Shown here one piece after another: positions 32,462-42,325 of a DNA stretch of 64,000 nucleotides. How positions within the stretch are numbered: position 1 is the stretch's first letter; every line of letters begins with the position of its first letter. The translations under genes and the position numbers were made by a program. The stretch is from positions 3,720,001-3,784,000 of the forward strand of contig JAGPXD010000005.1 of NCBI GenBank assembly GCA_020746995.1, read 5' to 3'. Origin of the DNA: Plectosphaerella cucumerina. Its lineage: Eukaryota; Ascomycota; Sordariomycetes; Glomerellales; Plectosphaerellaceae. Under the pieces are notes generated by a model. It ran no database searches and was not told the origin of the DNA. It was given only the letters and a program-made list of their open reading frames with translations.

Positions 32462-35400
32462 TCACTCCACTGCTTGCCAAACGTCCTTCAGGTAGCTCGC
32501 CTCGGCAATGGGCCCGTTGGCTCGCGCCATGGTCGCGCGCCCCTCGTCAAAGGCCTTTGCGCTGTCGACGCCGTACTGCGACGAGTGGTACCCGAGGGAG
32601 CTGTTGCCGTACTCGTACCCTGAGGAACCGCCCCAACCGCTGATGGCGTCGGCGTGCTGCAGCGACAGGCCAAGCATCATCTGCGACAGGGCCAGCTGGT
32701 TCTGCATCGTTTGCATCTGCGCCAGCATCTTGAACCGCGGCACCGTCTGCGCGTACACGGACATGCGGTACTTGTTGAACTCGCGCAAGCCCGCTGCATC
32801 GCCCGCCGAGATGGCCTCGGCCCATCGGCCTCTCATGTGCTGCGAGTAGGCGGAGCACAGCCGCTCGCCCTCGACGGACGTGTCGCGGAGCTCGAAAGAT
32901 GACGCCAGCTGCGTGCCCTCGGCGACCGTCTCGTAGCATTCTGGACACATGGGCAGGTCGTCCCAGCCGTACCAGCGACGGCCCGCCACCATGTTGAAGT
33001 TTGGGCACGTCGGCAGCGCCGCGAACCGGGACACCCAGCGCTCGTAGGTGGGCCACGCCCCTGTCTCGACGGCCTCGAGCCAATGGTCCACGAGGCCGCC
33101 AAACCGCTCGACGCTGGGATTGAAGGCGCACCATGCGGTGCCCTGGATGAGCTTCGGCTCCGACCCGAACAGAGGGGCCACGCCGTGCGGCTCCAGGATT
33201 CCCGCATGGCAACCCTCGCAAACGCCAAAGTTGGCCGCCGACGTGCCCGCGAAATTGTAAAACCGGCCGTCGGTGATGCCAGCCTTTTTGTAGCACCGCG
33301 GGCTCGACGCAATTTTGCCGGCCGCGCGCAGAAACGCATCGATGCCAAGTCCCTTTGTCCGGCACACGACGAGCGCCTCGCTCAGGTTCATGAGCAGCAG
33401 GTCGCAGATGCGCATGCACAGCTTCTGCTCGAAGCTCTCGCCCGTCTCGGCAAAGTGCTCCCCGAGGTCCGTTAGCGCCAGGCTGTCGAGATAGCACGCC
33501 TCGCAGATGTCGAGGTCACCCGTCGGCCGGATCGGCCGGTACCAGTTGCGGCTTGTCGCCGAGCCCATCGTTTCGGAACAGTCCGGCAGCGCCATGCGCT
33601 TCCCCGCCGCGGCCACAAACTCACTCCAGGCATCGCACGCCGAGAAGATCTGCAGGCACCTGCTGACGTGCTCGTAGCTGATGGTGCATATCCAGCGCTC
33701 CGAAGCGCCTTGGACCTGCTTCAGCGGCTCGAACCGGCCAGCAAACGACGTCCCGGCGACTTCGTCCTCGTGACACGCCTCGCAAGCCACCATGCCAAGC
33801 TCGCCGCCGACCAGTCCAAACCATTTGACCCCATCCGCTCCGACGGCGCCGCCCTTCTTGGTGCAAGCTGGGATGGTGATGCGGCGGGAAACATAGTCGC
33901 GCAGCGCGGCCACCGACGATGTTCTTTGCGCCTCAGGCCACAGGCTTTTGGTCACCCGCGGCACGTTAAACCGGCAGAGGCCCTTCGTTTTGACAATCGC
34001 GTCAAATTCGTGGGCCAGCGGTGAGGATTCGATGTGCTTGGAGAAGCAGAAGCTGCAGATGCCGAAGTCGGGGAATCCCTTGAGGTGGTGCCAGGTCGTC
34101 GCGTAGCTGACGGTGCGCAACCCGGGGCACAGCCGGAGAGCCGAGCCGGCTGACGTGCCGATGGGGGCCGCCAGCGCGAGGGGGTCGTAAATGGGGTCAA
34201 CCACGGGGGTTACCTGAGGTTTCTGCATCACCGTGGGGGCAGCCGGCTGGTGGTGCTCCTGAACGTACATCACCGGAGGGGAACTCCACTGGTCATTCTC
34301 TCGAGGCACCTCCGTCACCGGCGGAGAAGTGACGGCCGCCTTGTTGTCCTCCTTCACCACCGGCGGATCGGGCCCGGGGTACGCCTCCTCGACAAAGGTC
34401 CGGTCGCCGGTGGGGGACGTGATGACGCGGGTAGCCTGCTTCCGATCGTGGTTGATGACGAGGAAGGCCGTCGATGCGTCATGGGTCTCGATGGGTCTGA
34501 TCGTCTCGCCCGTCTGCTGCGGGGCGTTGACGGCTTTTCGCGAGATAGAGCCTTGCACAGGCCTGCGAGCGGGCACCGCTTGAGACGGGACTGGCAGAGT
34601 TGGTTGTGCTGATGGGGACTCGGCTGACCTCGATGTCGGGTCGATCAGAGAGCTGCCGACCGCAGCGGCTGGGACTCCTGGGGATTGGCTTGGCTGGTGC
34701 CAGGCTGGGCTGGCCGCAGGCGGATGAGGGGGATGCAGGTCCTGGCTCCACGATGCTGTCGAAGCAGGGGGCGTGTGAGTGGTCCAGGTCGGTTGGCCGG
34801 CAGGAGGAGGAGCTGAAGATGTCTGCTGGCCGTGGTTGTGGCCCCACGATGCCGTCGAAGCAGGGGGCGTGGGTGAGGCCCAGGTCGGTTGGCCGGTAGG
34901 AGAGGGGGCTGATGGCGCCTGCTGGTCGTGAACATGACCCCACGGCGCTGCCGACTGGGCAGCGGCCGAACTTGCAGCCGTGTTTGGCGAGGCTGCCAAT
35001 TGAGGATCATGCCACGGAGCGTGCCCTCCTGTGTTGAACGAGCCATGTGTTTGGCCGTGCTGACCGGGCTGGCCGTGCTGACCGGGCTGGCCGTGCTGGC
35101 CGTGCTGGCCAAACTGCTGCTGCTGTTGCGCCTGCGCGGCGTAGTACTTTGCTGAGTAGTTGTCGGCCATGCCCCTCGCGGCCGTGTATGCGGTGCCGAG
35201 CTCCTTGATGCTGCCCTGGACGAGAGACGAGCGGGCAACGTTGTCCAGCCGCGGCGAGACGTTCTTCTTCAGCCAGGCCGAAGTCTTCTTGCCCGAGAAG
35301 GACGACAGAGAGAGCTTCTGGGGGAGGGGCTGGTTGAGGAAGTGACTGGGTGTCGACGGGGCCGGGGCGTGGCCCGGGACGTTGAGCGGGGCTTGAGCCG

Positions 35401-35641
35401 GGGCCGAAGTCTGCGAGGCTGGCTGCGCGTGCTGATCCGCGCCGTACACGTAGTTGTCGTAGCCATAGCCGTAGCCATACTGGTGATTCTGGGGAGCAGC
35501 GGGAGCGGCCGGGGGACCGGCTGTGGGGGGAGGGGGCGCATGGCTCTGGTAGTAGTATGCCCCCGAGGCGGAGTGCCCTGAAGCATTTGCGCCGCCAGGG
35601 GCGTTTGCGTAGCCCGAGGCGTTCAAGTTGTGAGGGTCCAT
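32462..35641 (-). CDS. large protein with five four-cysteine repeats, unknown function
   Basis: A single exon encodes 1059 aa. Residues 1-500 are disordered: Ala/Pro/Gln/His-rich, with a GQHGQPGQHGQ repeat at about 177-198 and a basic LPQKLSLSSFSGKKTSAWLKK segment near 105. Residues 500-935 contain five units of C-x(19-26)-C-x2-C-x(23-28)-C. Their Cys sets are 505/529/532/556, 593/620/623/652, 688/713/716/742, 783/808/811/838 and 879/899/902/929, with CxxC pairs 91-95 residues apart. Units 2-5 share an aromatic pair before CxxC and a P-x-C-like opening. The tail (960-1059) is Met/Gln-rich then Gly/Ser/Tyr-rich. Zinc binding is inferred. I assign no function. Confidence 0.8.
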   Translation of the reverse strand: MDPHNLNASGYANAPGGANASGHSASGAYYYQSHAPPPPTAGPPAAPAAPQNHQYGYGYGYDNYVYGADQHAQPASQTSAPAQAPLNVPGHAPAPSTPSHFLNQPLPQKLSLSSFSGKKTSAWLKKNVSPRLDNVARSSLVQGSIKELGTAYTAARGMADNYSAKYYAAQAQQQQQFGQHGQHGQPGQHGQPGQHGQTHGSFNTGGHAPWHDPQLAASPNTAASSAAAQSAAPWGHVHDQQAPSAPSPTGQPTWASPTPPASTASWGHNHGQQTSSAPPPAGQPTWTTHTPPASTASWSQDLHPPHPPAASPAWHQPSQSPGVPAAAVGSSLIDPTSRSAESPSAQPTLPVPSQAVPARRPVQGSISRKAVNAPQQTGETIRPIETHDASTAFLVINHDRKQATRVITSPTGDRTFVEEAYPGPDPPVVKEDNKAAVTSPPVTEVPRENDQWSSPPVMYVQEHHQPAAPTVMQKPQVTPVVDPIYDPLALAAPIGTSAGSALRLCPGLRTVSYATTWHHLKGFPDFGICSFCFSKHIESSPLAHEFDAIVKTKGLCRFNVPRVTKSLWPEAQRTSSVAALRDYVSRRITIPACTKKGGAVGADGVKWFGLVGGELGMVACEACHEDEVAGTSFAGRFEPLKQVQGASERWICTISYEHVSRCLQIFSACDAWSEFVAAAGKRMALPDCSETMGSATSRNWYRPIRPTGDLDICEACYLDSLALTDLGEHFAETGESFEQKLCMRICDLLLMNLSEALVVCRTKGLGIDAFLRAAGKIASSPRCYKKAGITDGRFYNFAGTSAANFGVCEGCHAGILEPHGVAPLFGSEPKLIQGTAWCAFNPSVERFGGLVDHWLEAVETGAWPTYERWVSRFAALPTCPNFNMVAGRRWYGWDDLPMCPECYETVAEGTQLASSFELRDTSVEGERLCSAYSQHMRGRWAEAISAGDAAGLREFNKYRMSVYAQTVPRFKMLAQMQTMQNQLALSQMMLGLSLQHADAISGWGGSSGYEYGNSSLGYHSSQYGVDSAKAFDEGRATMARANGPIAEASYLKDVWQAVE

Positions 35642-35990
35642 GGCGTAGGTGCTTCAGCAAGACAGGATCGTCAAGTGCCAAGTTCGGGGCGGCTCTTGGA
35701 CGGCGCTTGGCGATGCCCATCTAAATAACGGGAGCCGTCGGCCTCAAGCCCGACAACCCCGCCGGTCGGCAAGGCAGACCGCAGGCAGCAAAAACGCCTC
35801 CAACGGGCCAACAACGCCCAGCGAGCGGTGCCACGAGTCATCGTCCCCTGTTCGTGCTGCACGAGGTCAGCGTGGCGTTGGGCCTAGCATGTTTTGGGCG
35901 GGCTGCATCGCGGCTGAGCCAAGTCAGTCGTGACATTCGAGAAAGATGTCGGAATACAAAAAGCAAAAGGTATTGAGCAAAAGATATCTC

Positions 35991-36062
35991 TAGCAAGAGG
36001 CGGTTTCGATCCGCCGTCCTCCGGGTTATGAGCCCGGCGCGCTTCCGCTGCGCCATCTTGCT
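35991..36062 (-). tRNA. initiator tRNA-Met (CAT)
   Basis: Read on the minus strand it begins AGCAAGA and ends TCTTGCT plus the discriminator A. The anticodon loop is CTCATAA with anticodon CAT. The A1-U72 pair, the GGG/CCC ends of the anticodon stem, and AUCG in place of TTCG in the T loop (GATCGAAAC) are hallmarks of eukaryotic initiator tRNA. A T run follows downstream on the minus strand (around 35982). No intron. Confidence 0.92.
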
Positions 36063-36390
36063 TTTCGATGTCGAAATCATTGTGTGAAGGGATTGTATTT
36101 GGTGTTGTGACTCATTGCCAAAAACCCGCCCAGTGATGCCCAGTGTCCCGTGATTGGCTGGCGCGGGGCGACTACATCCCACGGTGCCACATCGTGTGGT
36201 CGCAACCTCCCGACTTCTCCTTCACCCTTCCACGATCTTCACAAGACACCAACAACCGGGCTGCAAGTCAACGATGTGATAAGGTGAGTATTTGACATAA
36301 ATGAATGTGCTGAAACCACTGACATTCCAGCCCAAAGGTTCCGTCTCGACCGCCCACCGAAACCCCTTCCCGAATCCTTTCCCTCGCACC

Positions 36391-38076
36391 CTATACCGTC
36401 GTGTCCTTGACCTGCACGCCAACACCTGTGTCGATGACCACGCGCGTCTTCTGCAGGCTGCGCTTGACGGGCTTGGGGTCGTTGAAGATCTCCTCGAGCT
36501 CCTCGAGGGTGCGCTCCTTGGTCTCGACGCACGAGAGGTACATGAGGGCGAGGTGGACAAAGTGCAGGACGAGGAAGATGGTGTACGTCTTCCAGCCAAT
36601 GTGCTTGAGCGAAACGGAGGTGCCGTACGTGTTGATGAAGCTGGCGATGCCCGAGATGAAGCCCTTTGCAGCCATGCCCTTGGCGCGGATCTCGTTGTTG
36701 AGGATCTCGGCCGGGTAGAGAGCCTGCAGGGGCGTCCAGCAGAAGGACCAGAAGATGCCGTACGAGAAGATCATGGCGATGAAGGCGTAGGCCTGAGCTG
36801 TGGGGATGCTGCCGTCCTTGCTGTTTTCGGCGCGCGCGGCGAGCACGTTGATGGGCACGTAGACGAGGCCAGTGAGCAGCGTGCCCCAGAGGAAGAGGGG
36901 GCGGCGGCCGACCTTGTCGACGAAGAAGGCGCCGCAAATGCCGCCGGCGAACGACGTGACGTTGTTGAGAGCGTTGAGCAGCAGCTGGCGCGACGAATCG
37001 TGGATGCCGATGCCACGCACCATCTCGGGCAGGTAGTACGAGATGACGGCGCCGCCGATGAACTGCGCGAACACGGCCACGAGCATGATAAGCCACATGC
37101 GGTAGCGGTTGGGCCGCGTGTTGAGGAGCGCCTTGTAGTTCCAGTTGCGGTGGGCTACCTCCTCCTCGGCCGCCAGCGACTCCTGGATCTCTCGGAGCTC
37201 GAGGCTGACCAGCGCAGAGTCAGCATTGCCGTTGCCGTGGTACTTGATCAGGATGGCCGTGGCCTTGTCCTTCTCGCCCTGCTGCCACAGCCAGCGAGGG
37301 CTCTCGGGCAGCAGCCAGGCGCACGAAGCCACGATGCACGGCGCCGCGCCCTGCAGGATGTACGGGATGCGCCAGCACATGTCGCTCTGGATGTAGTTCG
37401 TGCCGTAGCACGTCCACGACGCAATGTTGGAACCGATGTACCAGCCAAGCACGTTGTACAGCCCGCCCGCCAGGCCGCGCCACGTCGGGTACGACATCTC
37501 CACCAGGAACACGGGCGCCGACGTCGCGCACATGGGCGTACCCACGCCCACGATGAATCGCCCGAGCATGAACTGCGCCAGGTGGAAGCTGCTGGCCTGA
37601 AGCACCGATCCAAGGATGATCAGCGTCGCCCCGCTGAACATGCACGCCCGTCGGCCCCAACGGTCCATGATGTACCCGCACGACAGGCTGCCGATGATGT
37701 TGCCAACCGTGTAGATGGAGAAGACGGCCCCGTTGAGCTCGCCCACGAACCCAATCTTGAACCGCTCCTGGAACGGCAACATCGCGTTGATTGACGACAT
37801 GACCGAACCGTCGAAGCCGTTCATCACGCCGCCTGGGCATGTTAGCAGGACTCTGAAGAGGGGAGGGGCGGCCAACTCACACATGACGCAAAGCGCCATC
37901 ATGGCGTACAAACGAAACTGCACCGGCGACGTGTAACTCGGAGCATCCTTTGCGATGGCGTCGGCGAGAGCCACCGACTGCACATTCTTGGCCAGTCGGT
38001 TCGTCGCCTCCCCTTGGTGGTCGTCGCGGCCCGTCGACGAGGCCTCGACGTGGTTGGCGGTCTGTGATTTCTCCAT
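36391..38076 (-). CDS. MFS sugar transporter, lactose-permease-like group
   Basis: Two exons (38076-37881 and 37832-36391) give 545 aa. The 48-nt intron (37880-37833, GTGAGT to CCCAG) has no stop and keeps frame, but its removal restores LCVMCGVMNGFDGSVM, the TM1 motif. Sugar-porter signatures: MDRWGRRACMF, VEMSYPTWRG, LPESPRWLW, DKVGRRPLFLWG, YPAEILNNEIRAKG and VETKERTLEELEEIF. Twelve membrane segments are predicted at the plasma membrane. An in-frame ATG at 38127 lies only 10 nt past the TATA element at 38137-38142, so I use 38076. The promoter is rich in CreA-type sites, suggesting glucose repression. The exact sugar is unknown. Confidence 0.9.
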   Translation of the reverse strand: MEKSQTANHVEASSTGRDDHQGEATNRLAKNVQSVALADAIAKDAPSYTSPVQFRLYAMMALCVMCELAAPPLFRVLLTCPGGVMNGFDGSVMSSINAMLPFQERFKIGFVGELNGAVFSIYTVGNIIGSLSCGYIMDRWGRRACMFSGATLIILGSVLQASSFHLAQFMLGRFIVGVGTPMCATSAPVFLVEMSYPTWRGLAGGLYNVLGWYIGSNIASWTCYGTNYIQSDMCWRIPYILQGAAPCIVASCAWLLPESPRWLWQQGEKDKATAILIKYHGNGNADSALVSLELREIQESLAAEEEVAHRNWNYKALLNTRPNRYRMWLIMLVAVFAQFIGGAVISYYLPEMVRGIGIHDSSRQLLLNALNNVTSFAGGICGAFFVDKVGRRPLFLWGTLLTGLVYVPINVLAARAENSKDGSIPTAQAYAFIAMIFSYGIFWSFCWTPLQALYPAEILNNEIRAKGMAAKGFISGIASFINTYGTSVSLKHIGWKTYTIFLVLHFVHLALMYLSCVETKERTLEELEEIFNDPKPVKRSLQKTRVVIDTGVGVQVKDTTV

Positions 38077-38136
38077 GCCGGCTTGAGGTCTGAGGTGAGT
38101 TGCTCCTCTCCAGTCTCGATCGCTCATCTCGCCCTT

Positions 38137-38142
38137 CTTATA
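38137..38142 (-). promoter_or_regulatory. TATA element of the sugar transporter gene
   Basis: TATAAG on the minus strand, 61 nt before the ATG at 38076. It makes the alternative ATG at 38127 an unlikely start. Confidence 0.5.
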
Positions 38143-38166
38143 TCAACCCCAGACTTCGTGGAGTTC

Positions 38167-38445
38167 CCCCGCGAGACGGGAAATCCAGACCCGCGCCAGA
38201 AGAAGTTGTGCATCGGTGGGGGTCAACCCCGCTTCCCCAGTGCGGGGGAGCCGCTATTCACAGCGTCTCCCGCCCCCCTCGATCTCCTCGGGGCATGTCT
38301 GCGCCGAGCAGACCACGGGGTTTTGAATTCCCGTTTCCCCCACTGCCTCCCGACAAAGGGGCTCGCGGTCCGGGGAGCGTCGCGCTTGCAGCCCTCTGCC
38401 GTTGCGCACTGTGGCGATGGAGGTTTCCCCGCGACTCAGCCGGGG
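38167..38445. promoter_or_regulatory. cluster of CreA/Mig1-type sites (SYGGRG)
   Basis: Seven matches on either strand upstream of the sugar transporter: CCCCGC at 38167, GTGGGG at 38216, CCCCGC at 38227, CCCCAG at 38235, GCGGGG at 38242, CCGGGG at 38370, and the CCCCGC/CCGGGG pair at 38427 and 38440. Close pairs are the arrangement known for functional CreA repression sites. Binding is inferred. Confidence 0.5.
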
Positions 38446-39171
38446 ACGGGAATATCCCGGTAATCAGTCACGTGTCATGGGGCCCTGCTCAGAGTTTGCC
38501 GAGAGACGGGGAATGAGGTGATACCAGAACACATCATGGGGTGTTGCCAGGTCAGACTAGGCGAGCACTGCATCTAGGAAGATGGGTCAGATCATGCCGG
38601 CTTTCAAACCAGTCCTTGCCCGATACAGACGGCCAGATACACGAGCTGTCACGGCCGCCGTGGCCGCCGTGAAACGACAAGGTCTTCGGCGCCCGGGGGG
38701 GTTTGATGCCCGGGTTGATGACCGGAGGGTTTCGAGCCTAGCAAGAAGCTCGAGTTGGCTGGCCGCCCGGGGAGACTGAAGCGTGAGAATGCCGAGAACG
38801 AGTTCGCTGCCACCGCAGAGATGAAACGGGCAGAGCTCAGCTGCAGACTTTATGGGCCATGACTGAAGTCATGCTAGTCACAGAGGGGCATGACTGAAGG
38901 CATGCTAGTCACAGAGCCTTGGTCTTTCATGTCGCGTTACCGCCGGCTGAGCCTTTTGCCGTAAGAGTTATGTGGGCACTGGGCAGACTGGTCGCCCCTG
39001 AACGAGTTGGAGCCATAGCCTCTCGCTGTTCGGCTTGCAGAATCAGCCCGGACCCGAGATGAAAAATCCCAGCTTCAGATCGAATGCCCAAGGTTCAACA
39101 CTCCAGCTTCAGATCTTGTGCCGAGTTCTACGCATGCCCACAGTGAGCGCTATCAGACTATTGTCTCCGTC
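38446..39171. other. intergenic between divergent genes
   Basis: Holds the 31-bp tandem duplication at 38858-38919 and the promoter of the esterase gene that starts at 39172. No gene seen. Confidence 0.6.
38858..38919 (+). repeat. 31-bp tandem duplication with inner palindrome
   Basis: Two adjacent 31-nt copies begin CATGACTGAA and end CTAGTCACAGAG plus a few bases. Each copy contains an imperfect palindrome (CATGACTGAAGTCATG in the first; the second has GGCATG). They lie about 250-310 nt upstream of the esterase ATG and could be a duplicated regulatory site. Confidence 0.8.
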
Positions 39172-40214
39172 ATGACTCTTTACGACACGAAGGAAGCTGT
39201 GTTGGAGCTTGGGAAGACGCAGTGAGTATCCTTGCACACGTGGAACATGAACAATTACTAAACATCCTCCCTTGGGCAAAGCCCCGAGCTCACCACGGTA
39301 AGAATTCCACCTCCCGTGGTCCCTCATGCTAACCTGAAAAGCTCCTCGAGAAAGGCAATGTTCCAAATCCTCCGCTCTCTGCTGTGACCGCTGCCTTTAA
39401 GCAGAATCCGCCGCCCGCGCCACCGTCCGCAGAGAATGAGTACACGAAGAAGATCCCCATGCGGGACGGTCACCTAAGCGAGCTTCGCGTCCATCTCCCA
39501 CCCCAGCCGTCCCCGATGACTCGGGCCATGTTTGTCTTCATTCATGGTGGCGGCTTCTGTCTCGGAAACAGCTTCTTCCATAGCTACCAGACAAGAGCCA
39601 TTGCGTCGCTTCATAACGTCGTTGTTGTCAGTCTCTCCTACAGGCTGGCTCCGGAGCATAAGTTTCTTGCCGGCCCCAACGACGTCTGGGACTCCATGGA
39701 ATGGCTGAGCCAAGAGGCCAATGCCAAGGAGCTTGGGTGCGATCTATTCCTTGGCTTCTACATTGGTGGCGTCTCCGCAGGCGGCAACCTCTCCGCAGTC
39801 ACCGCGCAAAGATGGGTTTCCGAGGGGCGCACGCCAAAGCTCTCCGGAGTTTGGGCTTGCATTCCATATGTTCTCGAAAAGGAGATTGTGCCCCCTCAGT
39901 ACAAGGACCTCTACCTCGCCAGAGTGCAGAACGCGGATGCCATGGTCATCAACAAGGAGGCAATGGACTTCGTTCTCGATGCGTACCGGCCGGACATCTT
40001 CTCTCCTGCATTCCCCCCCTTTCGAGCAGAAAACCCACACACGGGCATGCCACCTGTCTACATCCACGTTGCAGGCCAGGACCCCCTTAGAGACGATGGG
40101 CTAATCTACGAGAAGGCATTACGTGCTCACGGGGTGCTGACGAGGCTGGACGTCTACCCAGGCCTGCCTCATGCGTTTGACGGCATGTTCTGGAAATTTC
40201 CAGGAAGAGCATGA
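39172..40214 (+). CDS. HSL-family alpha/beta hydrolase (esterase), 3' end probably frameshifted
   Basis: Three exons (39172-39221, 39282-39297, 39342-40214) give 312 aa. The middle exon is only 16 nt. The hormone-sensitive-lipase fold is clear: HGGG oxyanion motif at 90-93, nucleophile Ser167 in GGVSAGGN, Asp269 in DPLRDD and His299 in LPHAFDGM. It is predicted to hydrolyse short acyl esters. The chain stops at FWKFPGRA soon after the His. In the next frame, LEISRKSMMGTLIGTGWLMG continues to a stop at 40325-40327 and reads like the missing C-terminal helix, so a one-base indel near 40186 probably truncates the gene. Confidence 0.82.
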
Positions 40215-40327
40215 TGGGAACATTGATCGGGACAGGCTGGCTCATGGGCAGGGAGGTCAATACCCAGCGATGCGAAGAGGTCGTTGAGGAGTCGTACGCC
40301 GCTACTCCCAACGCGCGACCGATTTAA

Positions 40328-40714
40328 GTTCTCGTACTTTGAGGCAACTATGCTACTGTTCTTCTCACGGGGCCATGAGAAGTGGTGAAGAACTTGTGAG
40401 CCTCGAGTGGCGTCGTTTTGAGTGTCCAGGCGTCGATCCTAGACCAACTGGGACGCTGTTTACGAGGCGGGGATTTTCATCACCGACCATTGGCCGGCTC
40501 ATCTCATCGGCTGTGCGTCAAGCTTAATTTCCAAGACGGCTCGGGATTCGCGCCGGCTCATTGGCACAACGCCTCGGTGATGGTGGTGACCCCCGTCTAG
40601 AGGATCATTCTGCCGGGGTCCATGTCAGGTTTTCCAAACTGGAGAATCTGGGGAAGGGGCCGACCAGACGGATACCTCGAAGCAGCACGAATCTGGCCGA
40701 GTGAGGCCCGGTTC
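40328..40714. other. intergenic, no gene seen
   Basis: A 387-nt spacer between the esterase and the frameshifted beta-carbonic anhydrase. No feature recognised. Confidence 0.55.
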
Positions 40715-41496
40715 CTATTCCTGCTCCCCGCCAGTGACTTGTCGGATGACCCCGGTCTCGATATCAAGCGCAACCCCGATCACCCTCGTCCCCGGCGACC
40801 GGAATGCCCATTCCCGCAGCAAGGCAACGTCCTCACGAATGCTTTCGTCGAGCCCGATGCTTTTTAGTCAGCTCGAGCTCCATCTAGTACACGAAGGACT
40901 TACTGCTGAAAGGTGCCAAACGACTTGCTCTGGATAGAGTCCGCGTGGGCGGGTGCCCTGGCACACATTTTGGCCCGCACCTCGTCGTCGTTTGTGAAGA
41001 GGGCCCCGCAGTCTGTACCGTCAGAAGGTGCTCTTCCGCGCTGGAGGACTGCTTACCGGTGTGATGCACAACGACAATTAGGTCAATGGGGTGGATGGAC
41101 GACATGACCTCCAAGCTGCGCAGGGCATCGACCGCGCGCCCCCGCATTGCGAAGGACAAGGGCCTCTGCGATGCATGTCAGATGCCGCCGTTTGCACGAA
41201 GGAAGAGATCTCACCGCCAATGTTGAGTCCCAGATATTGCGTTGGGTCCACGCGGGCGTCAGAGCAGGTCACTGACATGGTTAGCTGGCAGTGCCCTCTC
41301 CGGCGATGGCGAAGCTTACAGATGCAGAGGCTCCCCGGGAGGTTAGGCGTCCCGACTAGGTGTTTCAGGAGTGGCGGCGACGGATGTGAGCCCAGGGACT
41401 CCCTACAGCAGCATATCAGTATGCGCCAGCTAATGCCGTGGATAACCGAGCTCACCTGCTTCGACGGAGAAGTTCTTCAAACTGCTGTTCTGCCAT
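40715..41496 (-). pseudogene. beta-class carbonic anhydrase with a frameshift in the RNAGG motif
   Basis: Six exons can be traced on the minus strand: 41496-41456, 41402-41320, 41271-41215, 41165-41057, 41012-40904 and 40859-40715, all with good splice sites. They encode a beta-CA of about 181 aa: MAEQQFEELL start, zinc Cys in TCSDARVDP, ALVLRNAG, DALRSLEVMSS, and the zinc His and Cys in VVVHHTDCGALF. The end is VIGVALDIETGVIRQVTGG. Exon 4 is two bases short: after RNAG at a run of five G (about 41139-41143) the frame changes, and only the shifted frame reads GRAVDALRSL. Either a recent pseudogene or a sequence error in the G run. Confidence 0.8.
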
Positions 41497-42325
41497 TGTT
41501 GTAGTGCTTGGCGATGGTTGCGCTGGGGACCTTGCCGACCTGATATAAGTACATAGTGTCAACGTTGCAGCTTCATGCGTGATCACTAAACAAGTGTCGA
41601 TGATTGACCTGTCCGAGGGTTGTAAGTGACCGGAGGGTTTTGTGGTTTCGTCTCAACAGATTATTTGTGTTGGCGCTCTATGTGGGTATTGAGTCTCAAC
41701 ATATCCGACTTCTGCGACTTCGAGATTCGTGTGGGGGAGCCTCGGGTACCTCTAGACTATAGGGGAGTAGGTACGACCCAGGGAACTAAGCCTATAGAGG
41801 TGGAATCCTCCGGCTCCCTAGAGGGGCTCGGAACCTACCTAATAAAATATTACTTACTACCCTAGTTAACTATCTAATTTATTATAGTAACTACCATAGG
41901 GCTAGGAAGTATCCTTATCTACTTTAATAAACCTCCTAATCGATTAAAAGATACCTCTCTTTAGTTCTTAGATACAATTATGCCATGGCCGAGGTCATGT
42001 TGCTGACTCCATTTTCCGACTTCTCTTCCAGCTACCACATGCTGTTACCCACAGCTCTGCGCGTAGCCCGCCGTGGTACATTCTCATTCATTGCGCATCG
42101 AACATCTGCACGCTCAAGCATGTACTCAGTTAACAAGATCCGATATTGTTTCCCTAGCCTTACCCCCTCCGCCCCCTCACCTACAAAAAAAGGTGCCCCA
42201 TCGACACTTGTGCCTGAGCACGTGGACAATTGAATTCAAACCGAGGCGCCAGGCGCGCTATTTAGCTTGGCGCGTTCCAAATCCCTTTAGTGTAATCCGC
42301 GATTAGGGAGATCCGTCCAACATAC
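41497..42325. other. decayed AT-rich sequence, probable repeat relic
   Basis: About 41740-41980 is markedly AT-rich against GC-rich surroundings, with dense TA dinucleotides and CTA/TAG words. No coding frame survives. The form fits an old transposon or duplicated sequence mutated by RIP; this is inference. Confidence 0.5.

Noticed and set aside
36301..37794. Plus-strand open frame of 497 codons
   Set aside because: It is exactly antisense to the sugar transporter, with an Asp/Val/Arg-rich, motif-free translation typical of the complement of GC3-rich coding sequence.
38077..38127. Upstream in-frame start for the sugar transporter
   Set aside because: It lies only 10 nt from the TATA element, and the added residues look unlike transporter N-termini.
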